DNA of 64,000 bases from Lachnospiraceae bacterium (GCA_017465095.1 JAFTWX010000020.1:1-64000), one strand, 5' to 3'. Positions 16,736 through 27,086 are shown, numbered from the stretch's first letter. Notes: generated by a model from the letters alone, not told the origin. Translations and numbers: made by a program.

Positions 16736-17725
16736 TTACAAATCCCTGTATTTTTCCATCAAAAACGCATCATAGACCTCTACGCCGTGGGCATTCAAAT
16801 GGTCTGCATCGCCGAAGCAATCGTTCGGATAGCAGTAAAAATCCGGGCAAATCAAAATGTCCGGATGCTCTGTTGCAATGCGGAACATATAGCTGCGATA
16901 GCTTGCTTTAAACTCCGGCGTCAATATTCTGTAAGACGTCTCGTTCATCGGCGCCTGCTCCAAAACAACCTTGATTCCCTGCTCCCTGCACAAATCAAAC
17001 ATTTCTTCCAGGTACCATGTAATGATGTCGGAATCCGCAAAATCACTGACTTTTGCCTCACCATTGATATCGCCGGACTGCTCCGCAGTGCCATAGGTAC
17101 TATACCCTTTAAACTCTACCATAGCGTCATACTTTTTGCTCGTCTTTTCATGCCGCATAACAAAAGCCGACTTTTTTAGTGCCGTTGCGTATTTATTCGG
17201 CATGTACAATTTATGCATCCAGTATTCCAGTTCAAAATTTTCAATCCGTATATTCTCTGTATCTTCAAATTCTTCCGCCCGCTTTATCAAATCGTGAAAA
17301 TCGTCTTCCGACAACGTATGAAAATATACACTTCTCGTCCAAAGTGTATCCACATCCATGTAGTGCATCGGCGCATATGCAATCACAACCGCCTCCGGCG
17401 GCTTATGATATTCCAAATATTCTTTTAGGCTGTAATATCCCTCAATCGGAGTCGCTCCGCCCAGGGCGATGTTGTAAGCACCGTCCCACAAAAGATCCGG
17501 CCTAAATCCCGCCTTAGTACGAGAATCCCCAAGGATAAGCACCCGCGCCTGCCTATTATCTATATTCAGTTTACCGGTCACGTAGTCCTTCTGCTGCCGG
17601 TACATCGCATATTCTTCATCCAAATAATACATTGGGAAAAATTTGCAGTACAGCGGTAACAGAACGAAAAACGGAAGCATTAAAGCGATGAGCTTCCACA
17701 CGATCTGCCTAATATCTTTCCACAT
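16736..17725 (-). CDS. SGNH-type protein, partner of MBOAT O-acyltransferase
   Basis: The 329-residue protein has an N-terminal membrane anchor (VWKLIALMLPFFVLLPLYC) and an extracytoplasmic SGNH fold. The nucleophile block is ILGDSRTKAG and the catalytic Asp/His pair is in DADHLNAHG near the C-terminus. Such proteins, like AlgJ/AlgX or DltD, work with an MBOAT membrane enzyme to move acyl groups onto surface polymers. The MBOAT gene ends 47 bases upstream on the same strand. The polymer acylated is unknown. Confidence 0.8.
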   Translation of the reverse strand: MWKDIRQIVWKLIALMLPFFVLLPLYCKFFPMYYLDEEYAMYRQQKDYVTGKLNIDNRQARVLILGDSRTKAGFRPDLLWDGAYNIALGGATPIEGYYSLKEYLEYHKPPEAVVIAYAPMHYMDVDTLWTRSVYFHTLSEDDFHDLIKRAEEFEDTENIRIENFELEYWMHKLYMPNKYATALKKSAFVMRHEKTSKKYDAMVEFKGYSTYGTAEQSGDINGEAKVSDFADSDIITWYLEEMFDLCREQGIKVVLEQAPMNETSYRILTPEFKASYRSYMFRIATEHPDILICPDFYCYPNDCFGDADHLNAHGVEVYDAFLMEKYRDL

Positions 17726-17772
17726 AAACTGCCCTCATCTTTTGTAACAAAACCGCCGCAAAACGTCTGTCT

Positions 17773-19230
17773 TTAAAATTGAAAATATACAAACTCCTGT
17801 GCATTGAACGACGCAAACATCAGCACAAGAAAAATGAATCCGTAGTAAATCACCCAGCGGACCGGCTTTTTCAGCCGGCGGAGTTTCGCAATCGGATCTT
17901 CCCGCAAAGCTATATAATCATAAGCCACCAAAATCAAAAACGGGATTGCAAGCGACAATACATCCGACACACCCATACCAAAATCCGTCAATCCTCTTGT
18001 TACATAGGAAACCGGGCTGCTGATTCCGTCCCACATATGTAAAAGCACATAGCACGCATCCGAAACCGATCCGGCGCGGAAAAATACCCATGCAAGCATT
18101 GCAGTCACAAAGGTCACCATGCGGCAAAACCAAATCAGCGGTCCCCGCAGACTTTCCGGATTCTCCTTCGCCCGGCGGGTGAGTTTTTTCATAAACGGAA
18201 AGCAGTTCTCCAGCACCTGCAAGGCGCCGTGCAGACCGCCCCACACAACAAAATGCCAGGCTGCCCCGTGCCAAAGGCCGCTCACCAAAAATGTAACCAT
18301 CAGATTGAACGCATTGTGCACTTTATTTACACGGTTACCTCCCAGCGGAATGTACACATAATCCCGGAACCAGGTGGACAATGATATATGCCAGCGGCTC
18401 CAGAAGTCCTTGATGGAAATCGCAAAGTAAGGACTGCGGAAATTGGTCATCAGCCGAATATCAAACAGCTTTGCACAGCCGATGGCAATGTCCGAGTATC
18501 CCGAAAAATCACAATAAATCTGAAACGTAAAAAACAACGCCGCCATAAGCATGGAAAATCCGCCGTAATAATGCACATCATCAAATATTTGATCTGCGTA
18601 GATTGCCAGATTGTCTGCTACGACGAGTTTTTTGAAAAATCCCCACGCCATGAGCAGAAGACCGTAAGTCACCTGTTCCTTGTCAAAGCGATGCTCTCCC
18701 TTTATCTGCGGAAAAAGATTCTTCGTTCTCTCAATCGGCCCCGCCACAAGCTGGGGAAAAAACGAGATAAATGCTGCATAGGTAATGAAATTCTTTTCCG
18801 CCTCTACATCACCGCGATACACATCAATCACGTAGCTGAGCGTCTGGAAGGTATAAAAGGAAATGCCGACCGGAAGCATGAGAGAAAGCGTCACCGGATG
18901 AACCTGTATCGCAAAACGGGACAGCACATTTGCCGCGCTGATGCTGAAAAAATTAAAATACTTAAAGAAAAACAATACTCCGAGCGACGCAATCAGCGTT
19001 CCGCACAGGAGAACTGTTTTCTTCTTTTTCCACTTCTGCATTAAAATTGCACAGCCATAAGAAATCACCGTCGTAAACAAAATGAGTACCACATATTTCA
19101 CATTCCAACTCATATAGAAATAATAGCTTGCGATCAAAATCCAGATCGGACGATATTTATTTGGCAATGCCCAGTACAAAAAAAATACGATAGGCAAAAA
19201 AACGGCAAATGCCAATGAATTAAATAACAT
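17773..19230 (-). CDS. MBOAT family membrane O-acyltransferase
   Basis: The 485-residue polytopic protein matches the AlgI/DltB/PatA group. It has the FPQLVAGPIERTKNLFPQ segment, DFSGYSDIAIGCAKLF, the FWSRWHISLSTWFRDYVYIPLG block, and the conserved His in FLVSGLWHGAAWHF. It is first in a three-gene operon with the SGNH protein and a small membrane protein. It probably transfers acyl or acetyl groups across the membrane to an exported polysaccharide. Confidence 0.92.
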   Translation of the reverse strand: MLFNSLAFAVFLPIVFFLYWALPNKYRPIWILIASYYFYMSWNVKYVVLILFTTVISYGCAILMQKWKKKKTVLLCGTLIASLGVLFFFKYFNFFSISAANVLSRFAIQVHPVTLSLMLPVGISFYTFQTLSYVIDVYRGDVEAEKNFITYAAFISFFPQLVAGPIERTKNLFPQIKGEHRFDKEQVTYGLLLMAWGFFKKLVVADNLAIYADQIFDDVHYYGGFSMLMAALFFTFQIYCDFSGYSDIAIGCAKLFDIRLMTNFRSPYFAISIKDFWSRWHISLSTWFRDYVYIPLGGNRVNKVHNAFNLMVTFLVSGLWHGAAWHFVVWGGLHGALQVLENCFPFMKKLTRRAKENPESLRGPLIWFCRMVTFVTAMLAWVFFRAGSVSDACYVLLHMWDGISSPVSYVTRGLTDFGMGVSDVLSLAIPFLILVAYDYIALREDPIAKLRRLKKPVRWVIYYGFIFLVLMFASFNAQEFVYFQF

Positions 19231-19292
19231 GGAGCTTTCCTCCGAAGTAAATTCCCCGCCAATGCGGGCATTATCCCTTGTAATATAAAAAA

Positions 19293-19639
19293 GTAAGCAG
19301 GACGATAAGCCGGGTTATGTCGTTGAATGATCATCTATCTAGGCCTGTCGTTACCGACAGGCTCGAGCGACCCACCTGAAAGCACAGCGGGCAACTGTAT
19401 TGCTTTCTACTCGGTCTTGCTTCGGATGGGGTTTACATGTGCCCCCGCTGTTACCATCGGGGCGGTAGTCTCTTACACTGCCTTTCCACCCTTACCGGCT
19501 GTGCCGGCGGTATATTTCTGTTGCACTGGCCTTGGAGTCACCTCCACCGGACGTTATCCGGCATCCTGCCCTGTGAAGCCCGGACTTTCCTCGTCTGCTG
19601 CCTTTCGGCATTGCAGCCGCGATCATTTGTCCTACTTAC
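19293..19639 (-). ncRNA. rnpB: RNase P RNA
   Basis: The minus strand carries GAGGAAAGTCCGGGCTTC near its 5' end and AACCCGGCTTATCGTCC near its 3' end, the conserved ends of bacterial RNase P RNA. Helix P1 forms between GTAAGTAGGAC (5') and GTCCTGCTTAC (3'). A T-run follows the 3' end. The length is about 347 nt and the layout suggests class A. It processes the 5' ends of pre-tRNAs with RnpA. It starts 26 bases after the nucleoside kinase stop. Confidence 0.93.
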
Positions 19640-19665
19640 TCTCATATTCTTTTATTATTTGTATC

Positions 19666-21321
19666 CTACACCGGGAAACAGCTTCCGCCCACGAATTCTC
19701 TTACAATGGAGTTGTTCGGAAGATGTTCACTGCTGACACCCAGGAAATATTCCAAAAACTTGAGCAGACGTTTTGCTTCATGATACTCCGGATCTTCCGG
19801 CGTAATGCTGAACAGAAGCGGTTCCGCAAACTGTTTGAGAACAGCCAGTTCATAAATCAGTGCACTGTTGAAAAATGCATCTGCTTTTTCCTGGAACGGG
19901 AAGATATTTTCCTCCTCGCCGCGACGTACCGACGGCCACATCTGAATGGTACGCTTTGCGCTGGCGCCTCTTGTACGGGCATCTCTCACCATACGGCGGA
20001 GAAGTCTTCCGTCCGTCGTCGGAATACGATTGTGTTCATCCACATTCAGGCTGGTAAGCGCACTGATATAAATTTTATATTTGCTGCTGTTCGGCAACGA
20101 ATAAGACATCTTGTCATTTAAACCGTGGATTCCTTCCAATACAAGAATGTCATCCGGTCCCAGTTTCTTTTTATTTCCTTTGTATTCACGGTGTCCCGTT
20201 TTAAAATTGAAGGTCGGAAGTTCCACCTCTTCTCCTGCAAGAAGTGCACTCATATCCCGGTTAAAAAGCTCAACATCAATTGCACCGAGACATTCAAAAT
20301 TGTAATCTCCGTTTTCATCAAGCGGCGTATCTTCACGGTTCACAAAATAATCATCCAAAGCAATCGGATGCGGAGTCAGCCCCTGAGCCCGCAGCTGAAT
20401 GGATAATCTGTGCGAGAACGTTGTCTTTCCGCTGGAGGACGGTCCTGCAATCATAACAAATTTCACGCCGCCGCGCTCTGCAATATCGTGCGCGATCTCC
20501 GCGATGCGCTTCTCCTGGAATGCTTCCTGCACCAAAATGAGATCGTTCAGCTTACCGTCACAAATCTGGCTGTTCAAATCGCCCACTGTGTCGATTCCCA
20601 TCTTACTTCCCCACTCGTCCGCCTGGCAGAGCGTGCGGAACAATTTTTCACGCGGTTCAAACGGCGAAAGCACATCCGGTTCTTTTCTTCCCGGAAGATT
20701 GAGAATGAATCCACCCTCATATGCTTCTACTTCAAAATGGGATATGTATCCCGTATTCGGCAGCATATATCCGTAATAATAGTCAAAATAATCATTGATG
20801 TTATACACATTAATCTGTGAACTTCTGCGGAAACGGAACAAATTCACTTTATCGAGCATACCGTGCGCTTCAAAAAGCTTGATTGCCTCTTCTCTCGGCA
20901 TTGCCTGTTTTTCTACCGGAATCGCCGCATCCACAATCTCACGCATACGGTTTTCCACGCGCTTTGCAGTATCCGCAGTTACCGGATGCTCACTAATCAC
21001 GCTGATATAATATCCTTTGCCGATGGCAAACTCTACTTTCACCTTCTCCGGTTTGTCATCTGTCATAACATCTTTTATGGCTTTCATCAAAATCATCGTA
21101 GCTGTACGCACATAGCATTTGTGCCCTGCGCTGTCCTTGTACGTCAAAAAAGTCACTTCCGCCCCATCATCGATGGTTCTTGCAAGCTCACGGAATTTTC
21201 CGTTTACCACCGCAAGCGCAATGCGACTTTCGTACTCCTTCTGTACGTCTGCTGCAACCTGTTCATAGGTCGTTCCCTTTTCATACGTTTTTGTAACACC
21301 GTTTACCCCAATACCGAACAT
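19666..21321 (-). CDS. Nucleoside kinase with ThrRS-like N-terminal domain
   Basis: The 551-residue protein has an N-terminal TGS/ThrRS-editing-like region (residues to about 220) and a C-terminal uridine kinase/phosphoribulokinase P-loop domain with AGPSSSGKTTFSHRL and LEGIHGLND. This architecture is common in Clostridia and is annotated as nucleoside kinase. The true substrate is uncertain. It is the last protein gene of the dgt-dnaG-rpoD-trmK-nif3 run, 11 bases after the nif3-like gene. Confidence 0.88.
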   Translation of the reverse strand: MFGIGVNGVTKTYEKGTTYEQVAADVQKEYESRIALAVVNGKFRELARTIDDGAEVTFLTYKDSAGHKCYVRTATMILMKAIKDVMTDDKPEKVKVEFAIGKGYYISVISEHPVTADTAKRVENRMREIVDAAIPVEKQAMPREEAIKLFEAHGMLDKVNLFRFRRSSQINVYNINDYFDYYYGYMLPNTGYISHFEVEAYEGGFILNLPGRKEPDVLSPFEPREKLFRTLCQADEWGSKMGIDTVGDLNSQICDGKLNDLILVQEAFQEKRIAEIAHDIAERGGVKFVMIAGPSSSGKTTFSHRLSIQLRAQGLTPHPIALDDYFVNREDTPLDENGDYNFECLGAIDVELFNRDMSALLAGEEVELPTFNFKTGHREYKGNKKKLGPDDILVLEGIHGLNDKMSYSLPNSSKYKIYISALTSLNVDEHNRIPTTDGRLLRRMVRDARTRGASAKRTIQMWPSVRRGEEENIFPFQEKADAFFNSALIYELAVLKQFAEPLLFSITPEDPEYHEAKRLLKFLEYFLGVSSEHLPNNSIVREFVGGSCFPV

Positions 21322-21332
21322 ATAAACCCTCC

Positions 21333-22115
21333 TTACATAATACGGAACGGACTTTTCGGTTGCTGTACGCTAACCTCTAAAACGCCCAGTTCACGTTTAA
21401 TATATTCCTCCATATAAGAAACAAAAATCTGCTCCAGTCCATAGTGTCCTGCGTCAATTACTGCCATACCGCGTTCCAGCGCATCGATTCCGTCATGATG
21501 ATCGATATCTCCCGTAATCAGCACATCAGCTCCCTTTGCAATGGCTGCCCCGATCATGGACTTTCCGGACCCCGGCAAAACAGCCGCCGTCTCAATCTCC
21601 GTATCACCATCGCCGAACACTTTTACCCACTCTATACCAAATGCCTTTTTCACATAGGCAGCACACTCATCCAGTGTCATAATCTGCGAAAGCTTTCCGA
21701 TACGTCCGAACCCTTCCTTGGCAATCTCGTCCTCAAACGTAATCTCAAGCACTTCCCGCTTTTTCAAATGCAGAACATCCGCAGCAGCATCTGCCATTCC
21801 CATCACATCGAAATTAGTATGCATGGCATAATAGCAAATATCCTTTTGAATCAATCTGAAAATTCTTCTTCCAACAAAATCATCGGAATTCACCTTTTTG
21901 ATTCCTTTGAAAATCAGCGGGTGATGTGTCAAAAGCATATCCGCCCCCACGCGGATTGCTTCCTCAATCGCCTCGGTTGTCGCATCCAACGCGATATATA
22001 TTTTTTTGATTTCTTTGTCTTTCCGTCCTGCCAGAAGTCCCGGATTATCCCAGCTTTCCGCATAAGATACCGGCGAAAGTTCCTCCAGTTTACGGATTAC
22101 ATCTTCACAACGCAT
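21333..22115 (-). CDS. Nif3-like dinuclear metal-centre protein
   Basis: The 260-residue protein shows the NIF3/YqfO pattern: SWDNPGLLAG near 21-30, the metal ligands LLTHHPLIFKG near 60-70, and late GDIDHHDGIDA and DAGHYGLEQ motifs. It is the short form without the inserted PII-like domain. The conserved position next to trmK and rpoD is typical of Firmicutes. Its biochemical role is unsettled. Confidence 0.92.
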   Translation of the reverse strand: MRCEDVIRKLEELSPVSYAESWDNPGLLAGRKDKEIKKIYIALDATTEAIEEAIRVGADMLLTHHPLIFKGIKKVNSDDFVGRRIFRLIQKDICYYAMHTNFDVMGMADAAADVLHLKKREVLEITFEDEIAKEGFGRIGKLSQIMTLDECAAYVKKAFGIEWVKVFGDGDTEIETAAVLPGSGKSMIGAAIAKGADVLITGDIDHHDGIDALERGMAVIDAGHYGLEQIFVSYMEEYIKRELGVLEVSVQQPKSPFRIM

Positions 22116-22129
22116 ACCCTTCTCCTTCC

Positions 22130-22843
22130 CTAAAAAAGAGCCGCTGCTCTCTCAAGAAATTTACATTTCTCTTCCACCGACGAATCGACGCTGCCTGCAT
22201 CCTTCATCCTCTCCGCAATCTGCTCAAACTTCGCAAGCTCTCTTCGCAAAAAACGGAGCAGTACCGGATTTTTCTCCGCCATCAGAAGCGGTCCGAAGGC
22301 ATCGGCAAATTCACTTTCGTAATCAACTCCCGGTCGGCGTCCGGCCCGATAACAAACTTTCATCATCGGATAGTATTTTCCTTCCTCGAAGATCATTTTT
22401 TCCTCTGTCACAGTATATTCATGTTCCCTTAAAAATCTTCGAAAAGAAGCCTGATCCGACTGCGGCTGCACAATATACTCCGGAATGACCAGCCCTCTTT
22501 CAAGCGCCTCGGAAATGATTTTTTCCATGAGTTTTCCGCCCATTCCGGCAATTACCGCCGTATTTACGTGATCCTGCTCTGTCACAAGCGAAAGTCCGTC
22601 GGACAGTCTCAGTTGTATGTAAGCGTCCAAACCATAAGCATCCACATGCTCTCTCGCCCTCGCAAGAGGTCCCTCGTTGACATCCATCGCAATAACCCGG
22701 TCCGCCTTATGGTTCTGTATCAGATATATGGATACAAAGCCATGATCGCATCCCACATCGGCAACACATCCGCCGGAAGTTACCATGTCTGCCACCGCAG
22801 AGAGCCTTTCGGAAAGCTCTACCTTGTTTCTTAACGCTGTCAT
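22130..22843 (-). CDS. trmK: tRNA (adenine22-N1)-methyltransferase
   Basis: The 237-residue SAM-dependent enzyme methylates A22 in bacterial tRNAs. The SAM-binding VADVGCDHGFVSIYLI lies near 28-43, with VIAMDVNEGPL after it and the VIAGMGGKLMEKII catalytic region. The C-terminal coiled segment is present. Its first base overlaps the last base of the rpoD reading frame, which implies coupled translation. Confidence 0.93.
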   Translation of the reverse strand: MTALRNKVELSERLSAVADMVTSGGCVADVGCDHGFVSIYLIQNHKADRVIAMDVNEGPLARAREHVDAYGLDAYIQLRLSDGLSLVTEQDHVNTAVIAGMGGKLMEKIISEALERGLVIPEYIVQPQSDQASFRRFLREHEYTVTEEKMIFEEGKYYPMMKVCYRAGRRPGVDYESEFADAFGPLLMAEKNPVLLRFLRRELAKFEQIAERMKDAGSVDSSVEEKCKFLERAAALF

Positions 22844-23952
22844 TAGTCCAAATAATCCTTTAACTTGCGGCTTCTGCTCGGATGACGCAGTTTACGGAGT
22901 GCCTTCGCCTCAATCTGACGGATACGCTCACGGGTAACGTTGAACTCACGTCCCACCTCTTCCAGTGTTCTCGCTCTTCCGTCATCCAGTCCGAAACGAA
23001 GCTTCAATACTTTCTGCTCTCTCTCTGTCAATGTATCCAGCACCTCATTGAGCTGCTCGCGAAGCAGTGTAAATGCTGCAGCATCCGCCGGTACCGGAAC
23101 ATTGTCATCCTGGATAAAGTCGCCGAGATGAGAATCTTCTTCCTCACCGATCGGAGTTTCCAAAGATACCGGTTCCTGGGAAATCTTCAAAATTTCACGC
23201 ACTCTGTCCACAGGCATGTTCATCTCCTCTGCAATCTCTTCCGGAAGCGGCTCACGGCCCAGTTCCTGCAGAAGCTGTCTGCTGACACGGATTAATTTAT
23301 TGATAGTCTCCACCATATGCACAGGAATACGGATGGTTCTCGCCTGATCGGCAATAGCTCTCGTAATCGCCTGACGGATCCACCATGTGGCATAAGTTGA
23401 GAATTTGTATCCTTTGCGGTAATCGAATTTTTCTACGGCTTTGATCAGACCCAGGTTACCTTCCTGAATGAGGTCAAGGAATAACATTCCGCGTCCCACA
23501 TATCTTTTGGCAATACTAACTACAAGTCTGAGATTGGCTTCCGCAAGTTTTTTCTTGGCTTCCTCATCTCCGGCTTCCATTTTCTGTGCCAGTTCAATCT
23601 CTTCCTCCGCGCTCAGAAGAGGCACTTTACCGATTTCTTTCAAATACATACGTACCGGGTCTTCAATGCTGACACCGTCCGGAACAGAAAGGTCAATATT
23701 TTCCACATCAACCTCTTCCTCCTCCGCAAGAAGAAGCTCCTCATCCGGTTCTTCGTCCTCAGTGATTTTCAGCACATCAACGCCGCTGTGCTCGAGAAAT
23801 TCCACAACTTTGTCCAGCTGGTCATCCTCCAGCGGAAGGTCATTGAAAAAATCAACCACTTCCTGATATTCCAGTACGTTTTTCTTCTTTTTGGCGAGAG
23901 CAACGATATCTTTCAGCTTCTCGTCAAATTTTACCTGTGTGTTTTCGTCCAT
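22843..23952 (-). CDS. rpoD: Primary sigma factor, sigma-A
   Basis: The 369-residue protein has region 1.1-like acidic N-terminus, region 1.2 ([12 protein letters not shown]), region 2 with the core [21 protein letters not shown] split by [13 protein letters not shown], region 3, and region 4 with [20 protein letters not shown]. The ATG at 23952 is chosen because GGAGG lies 11 bases upstream. An ATG six codons earlier has no site. It is the second gene of the dnaG-rpoD block. Confidence 0.97.
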   Translation of the reverse strand: MDENTQVKFDEKLKDIVALAKKKKNVLEYQEVVDFFNDLPLEDDQLDKVVEFLEHSGVDVLKITEDEEPDEELLLAEEEEVDVENIDLSVPDGVSIEDPVRMYLKEIGKVPLLSAEEEIELAQKMEAGDEEAKKKLAEANLRLVVSIAKRYVGRGMLFLDLIQEGNLGLIKAVEKFDYRKGYKFSTYATWWIRQAITRAIADQARTIRIPVHMVETINKLIRVSRQLLQELGREPLPEEIAEEMNMPVDRVREILKISQEPVSLETPIGEEEDSHLGDFIQDDNVPVPADAAAFTLLREQLNEVLDTLTEREQKVLKLRFGLDDGRARTLEEVGREFNVTRERIRQIEAKALRKLRHPSRSRKLKDYLD

Positions 23953-23989
23953 TCTTTTTCTATCCTCCATTTATGTATCTATTTTGTCC

Positions 23990-25789
23990 TTAATCAAGGG
24001 AAATATGCGTTTTTGCAAGCATTTCCAGCTCTTTCTTCGCCTGAATGGCGCGCATTCCGGCCTCTATGTCACTTCCCATTTGCGACAAATTGTAATCGTA
24101 AGAATTTTGTTTCACCTTCATTACAATGTCATGAAAAGCTTTTTCCAGTTCTCCGTGGTTTTGCAGCGAGTCATCTTCCATATCTTTTCCGATGTGGTCA
24201 AGCTTTGTATTAAACAGCCGGGCCACCTCCCGTTGCTGCTGCTCGTCCGTAAACAAACTGATGATGGCCGCCGGATTCAACGTACCGTTTTCCAGCTCAC
24301 GGAACATAATTTCCGCCACCTTGCTGTAAAGCTCCGTAGTAAAATCCTGCGGTGTAATATACTGCTTGATTTGTCCGTAAACATCCGGATAATCGGAAAT
24401 CCATGTGAGCAGAAGGCGTTGCATCTTCTCGCCGTTCTCCTGCGGAGTCACCTTTTTCGGCGCCGTGGATTTCGGACGCACGATACCGCTTCCCATGCCC
24501 TCTCGGGATGCATGGCTGATTACAAGCTTTTTCATACTCTCCGGCGCAATACTGTATTTGCGCGCAATGGCATCCAGATAATTATCTCTCTCCACTTCCT
24601 CGGAAAAATGACAGAGTTTCTTTGCAATCTCATTGTAAAACTTAGTCTTACTCTCCGGATCTCCCAAATCGTAATCCCGTTGCAACATACGGATTTCATA
24701 AAAGAAACTGTTCTCCGCCTGATCCAGACGTTTCTGGAATTCCTCCGGTCCCATATTTTTTATAAATTCATCCGGATCCTTATACGGTTCCAAATTTAAA
24801 ACCTTTCCGGATATTCCGGCTTCCTTCAAAATGCCGATGGCGCGCAGGGCCGCTTTGACACCCGCACCGTCACTGTCGTAGGACAGGATTACATTTTCCG
24901 CATACCGGCGGATCAGATTGGCTTGTCCGCTCGTAAAGGATGTGCCAAGCGATGCGACCGCCTGTGTAAATCCCGCCTGATGCATGGCGATGACATCCAT
25001 ATAACCCTCACAGAGAATCATATTATTTTTGCGCGATGTCCTGGCATAATTCAGTCCGTACAAATTGCGGCTCTTATCAAAAACAGGTGTTTCCGGCGAA
25101 TTCAGATACTTCGGTTCGCCCTCGCCCATCACGCGACCTCCAAAACCGATTACGCGGTGGTTGCTGTCCTGAATCGGAAACATCACGCGGTTCCAGAACT
25201 TATCGCTCATTCCGTACTTTTCATTGAATACCGCCACCCCGGATTCCCGGATCAGCTCATCGGAAAAACCTTTGTGTTTTAAGTAATTGCACAGATCATT
25301 GCTCGTCTTATTGGAGTAACCCAGTGCAAACTTTTTCATGGTCTCTTCCGAAAGCATACGATTTTTAAAATAATCATAGCCTACCCGCCCCTGCGGACTG
25401 CGCAGCTGATAATAAAAATAGTTAGCCGATTCTTTGTTAATTTCCAAAAGCTTCTGTCTGCGGTTTTCTTTCGCCCTGTTTTCCTTGGAATCTTCATACT
25501 CAGGGAGCGTTACGCCCGCCTTGTCCGCCAGCATCTTAATCGCTTCCCCGAAGCTGTAGTTCTCATAATTCATAATGAACGTGAAAACATTTCCTCCTGC
25601 ACCGCAGCCGAAGCAGTAATACATCTGTTTGCCCTGACTAACGGAAAAGGATGCGGATTTTTCATTGTGGAACGGACAAAGTCCGAAATAATTGCCGCCT
25701 TTTTTCTTCAGACTCACATAGCCGGAAATCACATCTACAATATCATTTTTTTGTCTGACTTCTTCTACTATTTCTTCCGGATAATACAT
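23990..25789 (-). CDS. dnaG: DNA primase
   Basis: The 599-residue enzyme makes RNA primers for replication. The CHC2 zinc finger uses Cys38, His41, Cys59 and Cys62. The TOPRIM core has ILCEGYMDVIAMH and SYDSDGAGVKAA. A C-terminal DnaB-interacting domain completes the usual length. It lies between dgt and rpoD, as in the macromolecular-synthesis operon of many Firmicutes. Confidence 0.97.
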   Translation of the reverse strand: MYYPEEIVEEVRQKNDIVDVISGYVSLKKKGGNYFGLCPFHNEKSASFSVSQGKQMYYCFGCGAGGNVFTFIMNYENYSFGEAIKMLADKAGVTLPEYEDSKENRAKENRRQKLLEINKESANYFYYQLRSPQGRVGYDYFKNRMLSEETMKKFALGYSNKTSNDLCNYLKHKGFSDELIRESGVAVFNEKYGMSDKFWNRVMFPIQDSNHRVIGFGGRVMGEGEPKYLNSPETPVFDKSRNLYGLNYARTSRKNNMILCEGYMDVIAMHQAGFTQAVASLGTSFTSGQANLIRRYAENVILSYDSDGAGVKAALRAIGILKEAGISGKVLNLEPYKDPDEFIKNMGPEEFQKRLDQAENSFFYEIRMLQRDYDLGDPESKTKFYNEIAKKLCHFSEEVERDNYLDAIARKYSIAPESMKKLVISHASREGMGSGIVRPKSTAPKKVTPQENGEKMQRLLLTWISDYPDVYGQIKQYITPQDFTTELYSKVAEIMFRELENGTLNPAAIISLFTDEQQQREVARLFNTKLDHIGKDMEDDSLQNHGELEKAFHDIVMKVKQNSYDYNLSQMGSDIEAGMRAIQAKKELEMLAKTHISLD

Positions 25790-25801
25790 GTTCTCTCCAT
25801 C

Positions 25802-26809
25802 TTAACCATGCCATGTCTTCGGTATGTAAATCTCCTCGTACTTGGAGATGGCAAACCGGTCCGTCATGGCTCCTACATAGTCGCAAACAATCTGTTCCTT
25901 CGGCGTACCGTCACGGTCCATCAAATCAAGCATATGCCGAGGAATCAGATCCATATTTTTCAAATAATACTCATATAAGGTAATCATCAGATTTTCCGCC
26001 TTGCTCTCCTCACCCTTGGCAACCGGATTCTGATAAATATTTTCAAACATAAAGGCGCGCAGCTCTTTCATGGCCTGCGCTACCGGCGGAGACATGGAAA
26101 CATCATCCTTTCCCGCACTGTTGGTCACAATATCATGAATAAAATGGTCCAAACGCTCCCCGTGAGTGTAGCCGATCACATCCCCGATACTTTTCGGCAC
26201 ATCCTCATCGGTCAAAAGACCTGCGCGGATTGCATCGTCCATATCGTGATGAATGTAGGCAATCTTATCGGACAGTCGGACAATCTTACCTTCCAGCGTG
26301 GAAGGCTCACTGCTTGTCTGATGATTGCGGATACCGTCACGCACCTCATCGGTCAGGTTGAGTCCGATTCCGTTCTTCTCCAAAACATCCACGGTTCTCA
26401 CACTCTGCTCGCTGTGTACAAATCCATACGGCGAAACCATATTCAGCGCCCTTTCTCCCGCATGCCCGAACGGTGTATGCCCAAGATCATGTCCGAGCGC
26501 AATCGCCTCCACCAAATCCTCATTCAAGCGAAGGGCCTTGGCAATCGTTCTCGCATTCTGGGACACCTCCAGTGTATGGGTAAGTCTCGTACGATAATGA
26601 TCCCCGTCCGGCGTCAGAAACACCTGCGTTTTATCTTTTAACCTGCGGAAACTCTTGCTGTGCAAAATACGGTCACGGTCGCGCTGAAACACCGGCCGGA
26701 TATCACACTGCGGTTCCTCCCGCAGCCTGCCTTTTGAATTTTTGCTAAGACATGCGTACGGGCTTAAATTGGTACATTCCATTTGTTCTAAGTTTTCTCT
26801 GATTGTCAT
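25802..26809 (-). CDS. dgt: dGTPase-like HD triphosphohydrolase
   Basis: The 335-residue protein has the dGTPase pattern: RDRDRILHSKSFRRLKDKTQVF, then RTRLTHTLEVSQNARTIA, then the metal site ALGHDLGHTPFGHAGE. It hydrolyses dNTPs to the nucleoside and triphosphate. The ATG at 26809 has AGGAA 7 bases upstream. The frame stays open for another 69 codons upstream into the tRNA but has no credible start there. It heads the dnaG-rpoD run. Confidence 0.92.
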   Translation of the reverse strand: MTIRENLEQMECTNLSPYACLSKNSKGRLREEPQCDIRPVFQRDRDRILHSKSFRRLKDKTQVFLTPDGDHYRTRLTHTLEVSQNARTIAKALRLNEDLVEAIALGHDLGHTPFGHAGERALNMVSPYGFVHSEQSVRTVDVLEKNGIGLNLTDEVRDGIRNHQTSSEPSTLEGKIVRLSDKIAYIHHDMDDAIRAGLLTDEDVPKSIGDVIGYTHGERLDHFIHDIVTNSAGKDDVSMSPPVAQAMKELRAFMFENIYQNPVAKGEESKAENLMITLYEYYLKNMDLIPRHMLDLMDRDGTPKEQIVCDYVGAMTDRFAISKYEEIYIPKTWHG

Positions 26810-26955
26810 GTGTTTTTCCTTTCTTCCACAGACACAAAGGACAGCTTGCGCCATCCCGTAGACATTCCCTCTGTTATTAATTTTCTGCGTCTTGCGCCGT
26901 TTTCCTTTTTTTATTTTTGAATTTTGCAGCAAAATTGCAGTCACTATTGTTACAC

Positions 26956-26985
26956 AAAAAAGAGCAGACACTGTCTGCTCTTTTT
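26956..26985 (-). terminator. Terminator after tRNA-Leu(CAG)
   Basis: AGAGCAGAC/GTCTGCTCT forms a 9-bp stem with a 3-base loop, followed on the minus strand by a run of T. An opposite-strand T-run also exists. Confidence 0.85.
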
Positions 26986-26991
26986 GTGTTA

Positions 26992-27075
26992 TGCAGGAGA
27001 TGGGACTTGAACCCACACGATATTGCTACCACAGGCACCTGAAGCCTGCGCGTCTGCCAATTCCGCCACTCCTGC
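26992..27075 (-). tRNA. tRNA-Leu, anticodon CAG
   Basis: The minus strand folds as a class II tRNA with acceptor GCAGGAG/CTCCTGC. The anticodon stem is CAGGC/GCCTG with loop TTCAGGT, so the anticodon is CAG and reads CUG. The long variable arm and the GGTTCAAGTCC T-arm are present. CCA is not encoded. Confidence 0.95.
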
Positions 27076-27086
27076 GCGCAAAACAT

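Noticed and set aside
25802-27016. Long dGTPase frame reaching the tRNA-Leu
   Set aside because: The first 69 codons read through the tRNA gene and its terminator. The family-conserved start and ribosome site are at 26809.
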